From NCBI RefSeq assembly GCF_002776525.5, contig NC_045434.1, positions 119,944,525-120,008,524 on the forward strand: a stretch of 64,000 nt of DNA. The letters run 5' to 3'. The translations under genes and the position numbers were made by a program. This document shows, in pieces, positions 24,922 through 34,938 of this stretch. The notes under the pieces were generated by a model. That model was not told the DNA's origin. It did no database searches and saw nothing but the letters and a program-made list of their open reading frames with translations. Numbering within the stretch: position 1 is the first letter of the stretch; each line of letters opens with the position of its first letter. This stretch comes from Piliocolobus tephrosceles. Lineage: Eukaryota; Chordata; Mammalia; Primates; Cercopithecidae.

Positions 24922-26003
24922 TATTGGGGGAAACCCACCCACCCCCCGATATTCAACGTGGATTTTTTTCTATTTCCCTCAGCATCAGCTGGTCTGAGAA
25001 ATAAAGGGAAAGAGTACAAAAGAGAGAAATTTGAAAGCTGGGTGTCCGGGGGAGACATCATATATCGGCAGGTTCCGTGATGCTCCTGTGCCGTAAAACG
25101 AGCAAGTTTTCATTAGTGATTTTCAAAAGGGAAGGGAATGTACGAATAAGGTGTGAGTCAAAGAGATCACATGCTTCACAAGGTAATAAAATATCACAAA
25201 GCAAATGGAGGTGAGATCACAGGACCACAGGACAGGGTGAAATTAAAATTGCTAATGAAGTTTTGGGCATGCATTGTCATTGATAATATCTTTTCAGGAG
25301 ACAGAGTTTGAGAGCAGACAACCGGTCTGACAAAAATTTATTAGGTGGGAATTTCCTCATCCTAATAAGCCTGGGAGCACTACAGGAGACCAGGGCTTAT
25401 TTCATCCCTTCGTCTTTGAAGGTAAAAGACAGCCACCCCCAAAGCGGCCATTTCAGAGGCCTACCCTCAGGAGCCATTCTCTTTCTCAGGGATGTTCCTT
25501 GCTGAGAAAAAGAATTCAGTAATATTATTCTTATTTGCTTTTGAAAGAAGAGAAATATGGCACTGTTCCACCCAGCTCACCAGCAGAGTTTAAGGTTATC
25601 TCTCTTGTTTCCTGAACATGGCTGTTATCCTGTTCTTTTTTCAAGGTGCCCAGATTTCATATTGTTGGAACACACATGTTCTACAAACAATTAGTGCAGC
25701 TAACGCAATCATTCCATGGTCCTGAGGTGACATACATCCTCCTCAGTTTACGAAGATGACAGGATTAAGAGATTAAAGTAAAGACAGGTATAGGAAATCA
25801 CAAGGGTATTGATTGGGGAAGAGGTAAGTGTCCATGAAATCTTCACCATTTATGTTCAGAAATTGCAGTAAAGACAGGTGTAAGAAATTATAAAAGTATT
25901 AATTTGGGGAACTAATAAATGTCCATGAAACCTTCACAATTTATGTTCTTCCGCCATGTCTTCAGCCAGTCCCTCCGTTCAGGGTCCCTGACTTCCCGCA
26001 ACA
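24922..26003 (-). mobile_element. Class II (ERVK) solo LTR, about 1.08 kb
   Basis: On the minus strand it opens TGTTGCGGGAAGTCAGGGAC and ends in a G/C-rich stretch ...CCCCCAATA. CCAGGG at 24916-24921 and again at 26004-26009 is an exact 6-bp target duplication, the size typical of ERVK. Inside, a 90-bp unit is duplicated (AGTAAAGACAGG at 25777 and 25867). No internal retroviral sequence remains, so it arose by LTR-LTR recombination. I recall it as LTR13-like, but the subfamily is uncertain. Confidence 0.88.
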
Positions 26004-26009
26004 CCAGGG

Positions 26010-26284
26010 TGACCTGTTTTTTGTTTTGTTTGCTTGTATTTGGTTTTGCTTTTTTAATATGATACAACTGGGGGAAGGGGGTTCTCCACTACCAGTCTTT
26101 CATAGTAACTCCAGTATAATTACCCTACAGGGTAATCACTATGGTCTTCTGTTTATATCAGCACTTCTATATATAATACCATGACTTAGCATCACAACCT
26201 GATGACAAGTATTCACAAGGACTTTCCAGTGAAAACATGATCTTCTCCAACTATTTACAAAAGTTATCTTCTCTTTATAGATTG
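26010..26284. other. Unassigned sequence
   Basis: Short stretch between two LTR-type repeats with a GTTTT-rich piece (26020-26055). No supported feature. Confidence 0.4.
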
Positions 26285-26795
26285 TGGTAGCCAGCCCCCA
26301 AGATGACCCCCAGTGATTCATACCTCCTTGCATTCATTTCCCATGTTAATCTCCCTTCATACTGAATCAGAACTGGCCTATCACTAAATACAACAGAAGT
26401 GACAGTATGTGACTTTCAAGGCTAGGCTCTATGGTATTACAGCCTTGCTTTTTTTGGATTGCTCACATTCGTGGAACCTGCCATCATACCATAAGGATGC
26501 TCAACCAGCCCTGTAGAGAGGCCTACACAGCGAGAAGAAGAACTGAGATCTACCTCTAACAATCAGCTTCAACTTGCCAGCCATAGGAGTTAACTACCGT
26601 GAAAGGGTATCCTCCAGCTTCAGTCAAGCCTTCAGATTGCTGTAGTGCCAAATGATATCTGATTGCTTTCTCATGAGAGCCTTGAAGTCAGAACAATCGA
26701 GCCAAGTTGCTCCCAAATTCCTAGCCTCAGGAACAGCAATATGTTTATGTTGTTTTTAAGCCTCTACACATGGTGATAGATAACTAACATACACA
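26285..26795 (+). mobile_element. LTR-like repeat, family shared with 61590-62130 and 62430-62906
   Basis: Contains GTGACTTTCAAGGCTAGGCT, AAGGATGCTCAACCAGCCCT, CTCCAGCTTCAGTCAAGCCT and the end TGATAGATAACTAACATA. Two other copies in the same orientation near the right end share this block order and the GATAGATAACTAA / ATAGACAACTAAT end. It looks like an old ERV-type LTR that I cannot name safely. Confidence 0.55.
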
Positions 26796-26895
26796 CAATC
26801 ACACATATACTCACATAACTTCATAGTTTCAACCACTGGCTAATTTTCACAGGGATATATATCAACCAGCATGTCCCTTCAAATGCTCCTTTAAA

Positions 26896-26897
<2 letters not shown>

Positions 26898-26929
<32 letters not shown>

Positions 26930-26930
26930 A
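26898..26930. repeat. (AC)n microsatellite
   Basis: About twelve AC units followed by AAACACACATACATACAC. Slightly interrupted. Confidence 0.95.
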
Positions 26931-27379
26931 TACATACACTCAAGTGTAATCAGACTGATCATTTGGTAATAGTCAATTAAATTGGATTGGGCACTCCAGC
27001 AATGCTAATATTAGACTAATCTGGCCTGACTAATCCCATTGTCATGCCTTTCCCCCATCTCATAGATCCAGAAACTATCTCCATAATGTCACATTTTAAA
27101 ATAGTCACGTTGGTGCAATGAATCAAGAAGACAATATAAAGTTTGGGAAGATGTAGCTTCCTCCAGCTGACTTTAAAGTTATCAGTCTATAAAAAATGTC
27201 TCTCATTTGCTTAGACGTCTTTATATATCTGCCACATCTGAGCCACTTAGTTAGATATTGTTTGGGAAAAGGCAATCTATCTTCTCATCCAGAGATGTGC
27301 CAATACTTTTAATCATTGCTCACTACTGTCACCTCCTGGACATCTAACACTTTGTAAATATGAGGTATGACTGAAAGTA
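26931..27379. other. Unassigned sequence
   Basis: About 450 AT-rich bases between a CA repeat and the GC-rich LTR-like island. No feature supported. Confidence 0.45.
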
Positions 27380-27800
27380 TTGATTTGTTTTTCTAAGACC
27401 AGCCGAGTGGGCACAAAAGTACCAGCGAGTAGGCAAGGCTAAAAGCAAAACTGCAAATTTATTCTTTGGTCATCTAGCTTCAGGGACCGGAGCTGGGTGG
27501 GGGTGGGGTTTCTAATACAGTCCCGACAAGAGTGGCGGCTGAGAAAGCCCACCCCTGGCGCATCTGCTGGGAGCGACTTTTCTAGGAGTGGAAGGGCAAT
27601 AGGCGGGGCACGGGCATGTCGGGGGAGGGGGGGCGCTCTGCAGGTGCCACCAGGTAAATCTTGGTCTCCTCGGATTGACATCACCTGGTGCATGCCTGAT
27701 TAATCTGCACCTTCCCGGGCGTCAGCTGCATTCTTGCACACACGGGAAGAGTTGGTGGTGAAGAAGAACCTGGAAGTGCACCATTCTGCCTCCGTTCGTC
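27380..27800 (-). mobile_element. GC/CpG-rich LTR-like segment
   Basis: A sharp GC-rich island in AT-rich surroundings, densest at about 27490-27730 with many CpGs. On the minus strand it has AATAAATTTGCAGTTTTGC followed by a short T/G-rich end, as in an LTR R/U5 region with its polyadenylation signal. A class I ERV LTR is the best guess, but I could not find its exact ends or target duplication. A host CpG-rich promoter is the alternative. Confidence 0.5.
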
Positions 27801-28186
27801 CAAACAAGTATCTGCCAGTTCTTGTCTAAAGACTTTGAGAAAAATGTTTTATTACAACATAATCATGTTCACATTTTAGTTGTTTTATTTTATTTAAGCA
27901 ATGAGCACTTAGCCCCACATATAATAAAACATGAGATTATAATATGACTTAGCTAATAATTGAAGCAAAAAACTGGAGTCTCTGTTTACAGCTTCATTCA
28001 AAATATAACTCTTTCTGGAACCATCTGAGCTCCTGAAACCACTATTTAAAATAATTGCACTAGGCTTAATCTACTTCCACAAAATGGGGAGAAAAATAAG
28101 ACAAATTATTTTCAGTAACAAAGTTAAATTATCCCAGCATAAAAATATTCATTGTAGTAGTTTAAGAGAAATACACACACACACAC
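27801..28186. other. Unassigned AT-rich spacer, ending in the ERV target site
   Basis: AT-rich sequence ending ATACACACACACACAC, directly at the provirus left edge. The same TACACACA motif is at the right edge (35393), so the provirus landed in an AC-rich site. Confidence 0.5.
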
Positions 28187-28651
28187 GTGTCCAGAGTTTG
28201 TTCCTTCTGGTGGGTATGAACCCACCACGAGGTCTTGCCGACTTCAAGAATGGAACTGGGGACCTTCACAGTGACTGTTACAGCTCTTAAAGATGGTATG
28301 GACCCAAAGAGTGAGCAGTAGCAAGATTTATTGTGAGGAGTGAAAGAACAAAGCTTCCACAGCATGGAAGGGGACCCGAGAGGATTGCTGCTGCTGGCTG
28401 GGGTGGACAGCTTTTATTCACTTATTTGTCCCTGTCCATGCCCTGCTGATTGGTCCATTTTACAGAGTGCTTATTGGTCCATTTTGCATAGTGCTGATTG
28501 GTCTGTTTTACAGAGTGCTGATTGGTGCATTTTTACAAACCTCTAGCTAGCTACAGAGCACTGATTGCTGCGCTTTACAAAGCTTTTGGAAGACAGAAAA
28601 GTTCTCCAAGTACTCACTCGACCCAGGAAGGCCAGCTGGCTTCACCTCTCA
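28187..28651 (-). mobile_element. 3' LTR of the provirus
   Basis: On the minus strand it begins TGAGAGGTGAAGCCAGCTGG and ends near CTCTGGACACG. It has repeated CCAATCAGCACTCTGTAAAA-type units, an AATAAATCTTGCTACTGCTC polyadenylation region and the downstream GTAACA block. These are hallmarks of LTR1/LTR12-type LTRs. CCAAT motifs in the repeats would be NF-Y sites in an active copy. Confidence 0.9.
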
Positions 28652-28665
28652 ATTCCCTCTCTAAG
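28652..28665 (-). other. Polypurine tract
   Basis: On the minus strand TTAGAGAGGGAAT stands directly against the 3' LTR start. This is the position and purine bias expected of the plus-strand primer site used in reverse transcription. Confidence 0.75.
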
Positions 28666-28783
28666 GAGGACACCTCAACTGCCGTTAGGAATAGGGCGAT
28701 GACCACTCTAGCTACTTCCTGCTGGATAGGGGCAAAGAAGGGGCCCTGCAGTTGTAGGGGAACTCTCTAGGCCAGTCAAAGGG

Positions 28784-29415
28784 TCAGTAGGTCAATTCAG
28801 GTGTCCTCAGTGGAAGCTGTGAGTCGAGCTCATTTGGGGTTCCATTTGTAAGACCATCTGTAGCTCTGATGGTCTCAATCCTGGAGGAAACAAATTTGAC
28901 AAGGGGGTTAAAAACACTGGGCCTGAAGGTGAGTAATAGCAAGATGACTGTCACAGGACATAGAAAGGAGAGAAGCCATGTCACCCAACTCCAGAGGTTG
29001 GTATAAGAGTTTGAAAGGCATTGTTTGATTTCAGAAGTCTTTTCCTGTAAATGCTGGGCAGTGTCTCATACTATCCCTGACTGGTTAGTGTAAAAATAAC
29101 ACTCTTCACCTAAGAAGGTGCAAGTCCTCCTTTCTTAGCAGTGAGGAAGTCTAGGCCTCAGAAATTTTGGAGAGTCACTGCTGCCAAAGAATCTATTTGG
29201 GATTGTAGAGTAAGGATAGATTTTGTTATTTCTTGCAAATTGTCTGAGAAATCCTTTGACAGTGTGTGGTTGTAGGATAGTGAAGTGGACAAATCTGCTA
29301 TTCCAGTTCCTGTAGCAGTGGCCATTCTTAACCCTATAAGTAGGGATATTACTGTATGGCCCCGTGCTGACTGACTTGAGCTTTGAGGGGCACTGATAGG
29401 GTCTGATTTCCACAA
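28784..29415 (-). pseudogene. ERV env transmembrane-subunit remnant
   Basis: Two frames carry pieces of a TM glycoprotein. The upstream one (29158-29415) has a small-residue-rich stretch (TATGTGIADLSTSL) and a heptad-like part (ILTLQSQIDSLAAV). The downstream one (28784-28984) has a strong membrane segment, TWLLSFLCPVTVILLLLTF, and a charged cytoplasmic tail ending before the polypurine tract. The middle, where the Cys motif of class I TM proteins lies, is in another frame with stops. I find no surface subunit upstream. The original would have mediated membrane fusion. This copy is broken and lacks most of env. Confidence 0.75.
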
Positions 29416-29519
29416 GATTAGAAATTAGAATAATACATGTTACACTGTTAACTTTTAGTAAACTTTGCTTCTGTTAAAAACATTGTAAGTTTGGGATTTC
29501 AATTATTCTTTGCTGTCAA

Positions 29520-29770
29520 TAAGACCTCATTCAGTCCATATTAACTTAGAATTGGTATAGGTGGCCCCTTTCGGATTCTGTAAGTACTTTAAAGTTTGGC
29601 TGAGTGCAAACAGCTCACACATTTGAGCAGACCAATTGTTAGGCAATTTTCCTAACTCTGCTTCTACAAGAGTTTCCTTATCACTTACTGAATACCTATT
29701 GTGCCTTTTTCCCTTAATCATCCAGGAGGAAACATCTATGTTCTGTCCTGAAGGGAGTTCCTCCTAGATG
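29520..29770 (-). pseudogene. Second, divergent RNase H-like fragment
   Basis: The minus frame at 29527-29721 contains KLPNNWSAQMCELFALSQ and then TYTNSKLIWTE, the pattern seen in retroviral RNase H around its middle helix and 'TDSK' element. The provirus already has another RNase H at 30120-30520 with a different sequence (VYTDSKFAYLILHAHAA). The fragment is short, lies where integrase/env SU should be, and has Asn in place of the Asp of the TDSK-type motif. Recombination with another ERV or a partial duplication is likely. Confidence 0.6.
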
Positions 29771-30002
29771 TGCTCAGACCGGATCTCCTGTTAGGAAACC
29801 TGCTGGGTTAAGTATCCTTGATAGGAAGGCTATGGGTTGTCAGTGGCCTCAGTACTTTTGGACCATGTCCTTGTTCACATTGAAAACAAAGTGGCATTGA
29901 GTGTCATAGGGTCATGGAGAAGACCTCCAACTATCAATTGTAGGTTTAAAATTTACCCTGGCTTTTAAAGGAATAGGGTACTCTATTTTCTTTTTACTAC
30001 TT

Positions 30003-30075
30003 CCATCTCTCTCTCTCTTTCTTTTTGACTCCCTCTTTGTCTCTCTGTCTCTTCCTCTCTCTCTCTCTCTTTGAC
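30003..30075. repeat. CT-rich simple repeat inside pol
   Basis: Blocks of (CT)n with TTTGACTCCCTC spacers. On the minus strand these read as purine-rich sequence and turn the end of the RNase H frame into an Arg/Glu-rich tail (for example RERERGRDRETKRESKRKRE). Confidence 0.95.
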
Positions 30076-30119
30076 TCCCTCTTGGTCTTTCCTTGCCTCT
30101 GCCAGCCACTAATACTGCT

Positions 30120-31050
30120 GTTCTCCCCTCTCCTTTCTCTTTTTGATGTCTTTGGCAGTGTAAGACTGCCACTTCCTTGAGTTTTTGAACTGCATGCAAT
30201 AACTCCACGATTTCCTTTTGGTATTTAATGGGGGTTCCCCCAGAAGTTAGCAACTCCCTTTCTTTCCATATTGCAGCATGGGCATGTAGGATTAGATAAG
30301 CAAACTTGCTATCTGTATACACATTTATTCTTTTTCCCTTTCCCAGTTCTAAGGCCCGGGTAAGTGTCACTAGTTCTGCTAACTTGACACTGGTCCCTGG
30401 GGAAAGAGGCTTACTTTAAAGTACAGTTACATCACTAACTACGGCATAACCTGCCTTTCATATCCCATTCTCCACAAATGAACTGCCATCGGTATATAGG
30501 TTAAGGTCAGGATTAGCTAAGTGGACTTCCAAGAGATCCTCTTGGGCAGCATAAGTCTGGACCATAATTTATTGGCAGTCATGCTCAATTGGTTCTCCAT
30601 CTTCTGGGAGAAAAGTGGTAGGGTTGAGGGCCATACACATGCGTATTTGAAGCACCAGTTTCTCAAGGAGTTGTGTCTGGTATCTAAGCAGGCAGTTGCT
30701 TGACAGCCATACACTTCCTTTGGCACCTAGTATGCCATTTACATCATGAGTAGTAAAGACAGTGACATCCTTTCTTTGTGTTATTTTGATAATCTCTGAT
30801 ACTAAGACGGTCACCACCACAACTACCTGTAAACAGTGAGGCCAGCCTTTTGCTACCATATCTATTTCCTTACTTAGATATGCCACTGGTTGTGGGGTTG
30901 TCCCACAAGTCTGAGTGAGGACTCCAAGAGCTATTCCTGCTCTCTCTGTTACAATAAAGAGAAGTTTTGTCCTGTGGAAAGGCTTAAGGCTGGAGCTTGT
31001 ACTAGGACCTGCTTTAGGGTTTTGAAAGCTGTTCCTGCCTCTGGTTCCCA
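30120..31050 (-). pseudogene. ERV pol: RT connection and RNase H remnant
   Basis: The 160-codon frame at 30569-31051 is the segment between RT and RNase H, with AYLSKEIDMVAKGWPHCLQ and a histidine/valine-rich region typical of gammaretroviral pol. It is followed by LYTDGSSFVENG around 30466-30505, which carries the first catalytic Asp of RNase H. After a break comes VYTDSKFAYLILHAHAA (within 29912-30370) with a further catalytic Asp. The normal role is removal of the RNA strand during reverse transcription. Frameshifts and stops separate the parts, and the 3' end runs into a CT-rich expansion. Confidence 0.85.
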
Positions 31051-31109
31051 TTGTACTAGATGAGTATTTACCCTCTGGGTCTCCTTGATTAGAGTATAGA
31101 GGGACCTGG

Positions 31110-31870
31110 CTATCTCACTGTATCCAGGGATCCATAGTCAGCAAAAGCTGGTGATTCCAAGGAACCCTGCAACTGTTTTAGTGTCTTAGGGCTAAGATAA
31201 GCCAGTATAGACTGTATTCTTTCTTTGCTGAGGGCCTTGGTTCCTCTGGCTAAGATTAGGACTAGATATTTAACTTGTTGTAGGCAGAACTGGGCCTTTG
31301 ATTTAGATGTTTTGTACCCTTGATTAGCCAGAAAGTTCAGAAGATCTAGAGTAGCCTGCTGGCATGAGGCTTCTGAACTGGTAGCCACATACTGAAGGAC
31401 CAGAGTGTCTAGACTTGAGAAGTGGCCTAGATCAAGGGCCAGTGCCTGATCAAACAGATGAGGGCTATCCCTAAACCCTTGGGCAAGACTGTTGGCATAA
31501 GTTGGGACATGTGGTCTGTGAGATCCTCAAAGGCAAAGAGAAACTGGATGTCAGAGTGCAGGGGAATGCAGAAGAAGGCATCCTTGAGGTCCAGAACAGT
31601 GAACCATTCTGCATCCTCTGGTATTTGAGAGAGCAGGTATAGGGGTTGGGTACAACTTAATATAGAGGAATTACTGCCTCATTTATTAGTCTAAGATCTT
31701 GTGCTAGTCTCCACTGACTACTCAGTTTTTGTACTTCTAGAAATGGGGTGTTGCAGGGACTGCTGCATTTTCTTACTAAGCCTTGAGCTTTTAAATATCT
31801 AACAATATCCTGGAATCCTTTATGAGCTTCAGGCTTTAAGCAATATTGCCTTTGATAAGGAAAAGTGGTG
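31110..31870 (-). pseudogene. ERV pol: reverse transcriptase remnant without its catalytic Asp pair
   Basis: The frame at 31110-31388 and adjoining stretches to about 31870 encode RT fingers, palm and thumb pieces. Where the YxDD active-site motif should stand, the sequence reads LQYVATSSEAS (about 31374-31400), so the Asp pair and neighbouring residues are deleted. The following LAYLSPKTLKQLQGSLES fits the thumb/connection start. Frame changes also separate the fingers part. It cannot polymerise DNA. Confidence 0.85.
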
Positions 31871-31877
31871 GGGTCTT

Positions 31878-32354
31878 TTAGACTGATTTGGGTTGGGCGG
31901 GCATTTTTTGCCCTTCTGAATTATCCTTCCAATCTTCCAATGCCCAGACTTCAGAGTTGATTCCCTCCTCAAGTAGGGGACAACAAATGAGTAACTTCTT
32001 CCCCATATTCATATAGATAAGAGCTGCAGCTTTGGCTAATATGTCCCTCCCCAATAAGGGTGTGGGATTTTCAGACATAAGAAGAAAGGCATGTGAAAAG
32101 AGCAAAGTCTCCCAATTACAACCGAGTCAGTGGGAGAAATGCCTGGTTACAGGCTATCCCAGGATTCCTCAGATGGTAATGAACCTTAAGGGCAGCCATC
32201 TTGGACAAGATATTAACACTGAGAAAGCCAGGCCAGTGTCCAGGAGGAAGTTAATTTCCTGGCACTCACTGGTTAAACCTCCCCAGGGCTCAGTGAAGGT
32301 AATGACATGAGCTGGCGTTTGCTCCAGACACACTCTGTCCCATTGTTGGATCAT
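31878..32354 (-). pseudogene. ERV protease remnant
   Basis: Minus-strand frames hold the retroviral aspartic protease signature LLDTGLAFSVL (Asp-Thr-Gly codons at about 32232-32240) and, downstream, LLGRDIL, the second conserved block near the C-terminus. In an intact virus this dimeric enzyme cleaves Gag-Pol. The two blocks are in separate frames, so the gene is broken. The usual small residue after DTG is replaced by Leu. Confidence 0.82.
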
Positions 32355-33335
32355 CTGGTTGAGGGCTTCTGGCCCAGAGAACCATTGCCCTCTGGGGCAG
32401 TGTGCCTTCCAGTGATTGCCTTGGCATAGTGGACATGGGTGAGGGGGCAGCTTGTTTCTCGTTGGACATCTTTTTTAAGGTGGCCTTGCAAACCGCACAA
32501 GTAACAGGCCCTACTGGGTGATTGGCCTGCTCCATTTTCTGTCCTTTCTGAACCACCAAGGTTTGTTTGTTTGAGGGCCATGACTAAGGCTGCGGCCTTT
32601 CTCTGATCTTGCTTTTTTTGGCCTGTTCCTCTTGGTCTCTATTATAGAACACCAATGTTGCCAGGTTTAATAATGCCTCCAGATTTTTTTCAGGGCCCAG
32701 GGCTCGCTTTTGGAACTTTCTCCTGTATCTGTGGCTGATTGGGTAATAAACTTATCTTTGAGGATCAATTGACCTTCAATGGAGTTGGGTGACAGGGGAG
32801 TATATTTTTTTAAGGCCTCCCATAGCCTCTTGAGGAAGGCAGAAGGATTTTCTTCCTTTCCCTGAGTTACAGTGGACATCATTGAATAATTCATGGGCTT
32901 TTTCCTAATTCTCCTTAGTCCTTCTAGAACACAGGTCAACAGAAGTTTGTGACTCCAGTCCCTCTCATCTGAGTCAAGGTCCCAGTGGGGATACTGGGGA
33001 TAGCTTGCTGACCGGTAGGGAATTTGTCCCTTTCTTCGGCTGTCGTCCTATCATTTACTTGACTAAGATACCAGGTATCTCCAAACTCTCAGGCTGCAGC
33101 TAAAGCTGTATTCTTTTCATTAAAGGCTGGGGTTTGATCTAACAATAGCATGACCTCTCTCCAAGTGAGGTCAAAGGTTTGCCCTAGACCCTGTAGGACA
33201 TGTATATACCTATTAGGATCATCTGAAAATTTCCCCAGGTCTACCTTGATCTGCTTTAAATCAGAGAGGGAGAAGAGGATATGTACCCAGATTGGGCCAA
33301 ATTCCCCTCCCCCACAGTTTGAATGGGACATAACT
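32355..33335 (-). pseudogene. ERV gag remnant (capsid and nucleocapsid)
   Basis: The frame at 33089-33331 has LKQIKVDLGKFSDDP and a following TWREVMLLLDQTP, typical of gammaretrovirus-like capsid. The frame at 32667-32939 continues the capsid C-terminal part (SAFLKRLWEALKKYTPL). A single zinc knuckle, CYLCGLQGHLKKDV (about 32470-32515), has lost its fourth zinc ligand, Cys to Val. Gag would assemble the particle and package RNA. Stops and frameshifts divide it. The matrix part further upstream is not clear. Confidence 0.85.
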
Positions 33336-34938
33336 GATAGCCCTGGGGGTTTTTATGGTTCCTTGGAGATTTCTTTGCTTGTTTCCTTCTGGATAAGGGA
33401 GATTAGAGGAGACTTATCATTAATAGGAAGGGGAGCTGTAGGAAGGCTAGGATATGGAGGTAAGCTGAGAGTTCCTCCTGTGGAATGTAAATTGGAAGCT
33501 TTGCATAGTGTGGATTCTCCTTTAATGAAAAGAAAGCTTGGACATTATGTATTTCACTCCATTTGCCTTCCCTCTTACAGAAAACATCAAGTTGCAGGAT
33601 AGTATTATAATTTATACTTCCCTAAGGTGGCCATTGTTCCCCATCAGAGAGAAAATACTGGGGCCAGGTCATAGTGCAGAAAAAAATAAGCCATTTCTTT
33701 TTCAGGGTTTGTGGTTTAAATTAGTCCCAATAGCTTAGGATGCATTTAAAGGGTGAGCCTGTTGATGCCTGTGTGTTTCCCATCTGAAAGAAAAAATCAC
33801 CCGCAGTTTTGGTTTGTTTGCTTCCACCCCCACCCCTGTCAAAGAATCCGCAACGGTCCCAGGACCCTGCTGATCAGATGATCAGAATAGTTGTGCTCAC
33901 CAAAGCAGCAGAAGAAACACTAGTTTTCCTCCTAGACCACAAAGAGGACCAAGGAAGGGCAGCTTTAGTGGCCCTTACCAATGCATTCTCAAAATCCTGC
34001 ACCTTTGCCTTTCCTCTTAGACCACAAAGAGGACTGAAAAAAGTTGGATTTGGTGGACCTTACCAACGCATCCTCAAAAATCTGTTAGAGTCCTAAGCGT
34101 TTTCTCTTTACTCCATCCTATAAAGATGATATGCCTCAAAATGAAGTGGATGGCCATATCCTGAGGGAGGGAAGGGATCTCCAGCATTGGAAGAGTGATA
34201 ACTTTTGTCCTTACTTCTCATCATATGAATAGGAAGGATAAAATTTCTGAGGCTCCCCATATCCTAGTTTCAGGAATAGCTTTTTTTAGGTCTGCTAGTC
34301 TGAGGAGGGATCCTGAAATTCCAGATGGTGCCACCCCTCAAAGGGGCTTTGGGCAAAAGTTATGTCTGCCTGATTGTTGAGCCTGGGTGCCTAAAGAAAG
34401 GAACAGAGTCCTGAAATTTATACTAGAAATCATTCTTATAGGATAAACTAGAAAAGCACCAGAAACCGGGAGTGGTTTTTAGAAGCAGGACTAGCCTCAG
34501 AGAAGAGAGGTGGGAGGAAGTTTGTCTGACAGGCATTAGGACCCAGGAGGCAAGGGTCAGGATAGATAGGATGGATGGGTGAGCCTCACTTGGGCAATGT
34601 GACTTTGAGAGTTCTGCTCATGGCTGCAGGGCCAACCAACTTTTTGTTGGGACCCTGGAGCTGAATGGTTTTCCTCTCTGTTGACCCTTGGGTCAGCCCA
34701 GAAATGCAGGAAAAGCAGAAGCTGGTTCCAGGCAAACCAACGCTCCCAGCTCCAAAGAGTCAGGGGTTGTTAGAGAGCCCTTTCCCAGAAAGTCTGACAC
34801 CTGTGTCTTTAGTCCGGCTGCTGAGCTGGTTGTTTTTAACTGGCCAACAGGTGCCCAGTGTTTAGTCCCCAAATTCTAAGGAAACATAGGACAGAATTGC
34901 AAGCAAAAAGGGTTCAGTGGTATTCACCACTTGGCAAT
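33336..34938 (-). other. ERV leader / 5' gag region with an internal 85-bp-spaced duplication
   Basis: About 1.6 kb between the primer site and recognisable capsid, longer than needed for a matrix domain. Two similar blocks, TAGACCACAAAGAGGACCAA at 33933 and TAGACCACAAAGAGGACTGA at 34018, continue in parallel for some 65 bases. The plus-strand 150-codon frame here is antisense to the provirus and is not a gene. Confidence 0.6.

Noticed and set aside
27439..27703. Overlapping frames (84 codons minus, 68 codons plus) rich in Gly, Arg and Pro in the GC-rich island
   Set aside because: The composition follows the local GC content, both strands are open at the same place, and an LTR origin is likelier than coding.
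28340..28546. Plus-strand frame with repeated ADWSILQSA-like peptide
   Set aside because: The apparent repeat protein is the CCAAT-bearing repeat array of the antisense LTR translated.
30517..30726. Short frames on both strands within pol
   Set aside because: They overlap the genuine pol frame at 30569-31051 in other phases and are shadows.
33150..33602. 150-codon plus-strand frame
   Set aside because: It is antisense to the capsid part of the provirus gag. It has no domain of its own.
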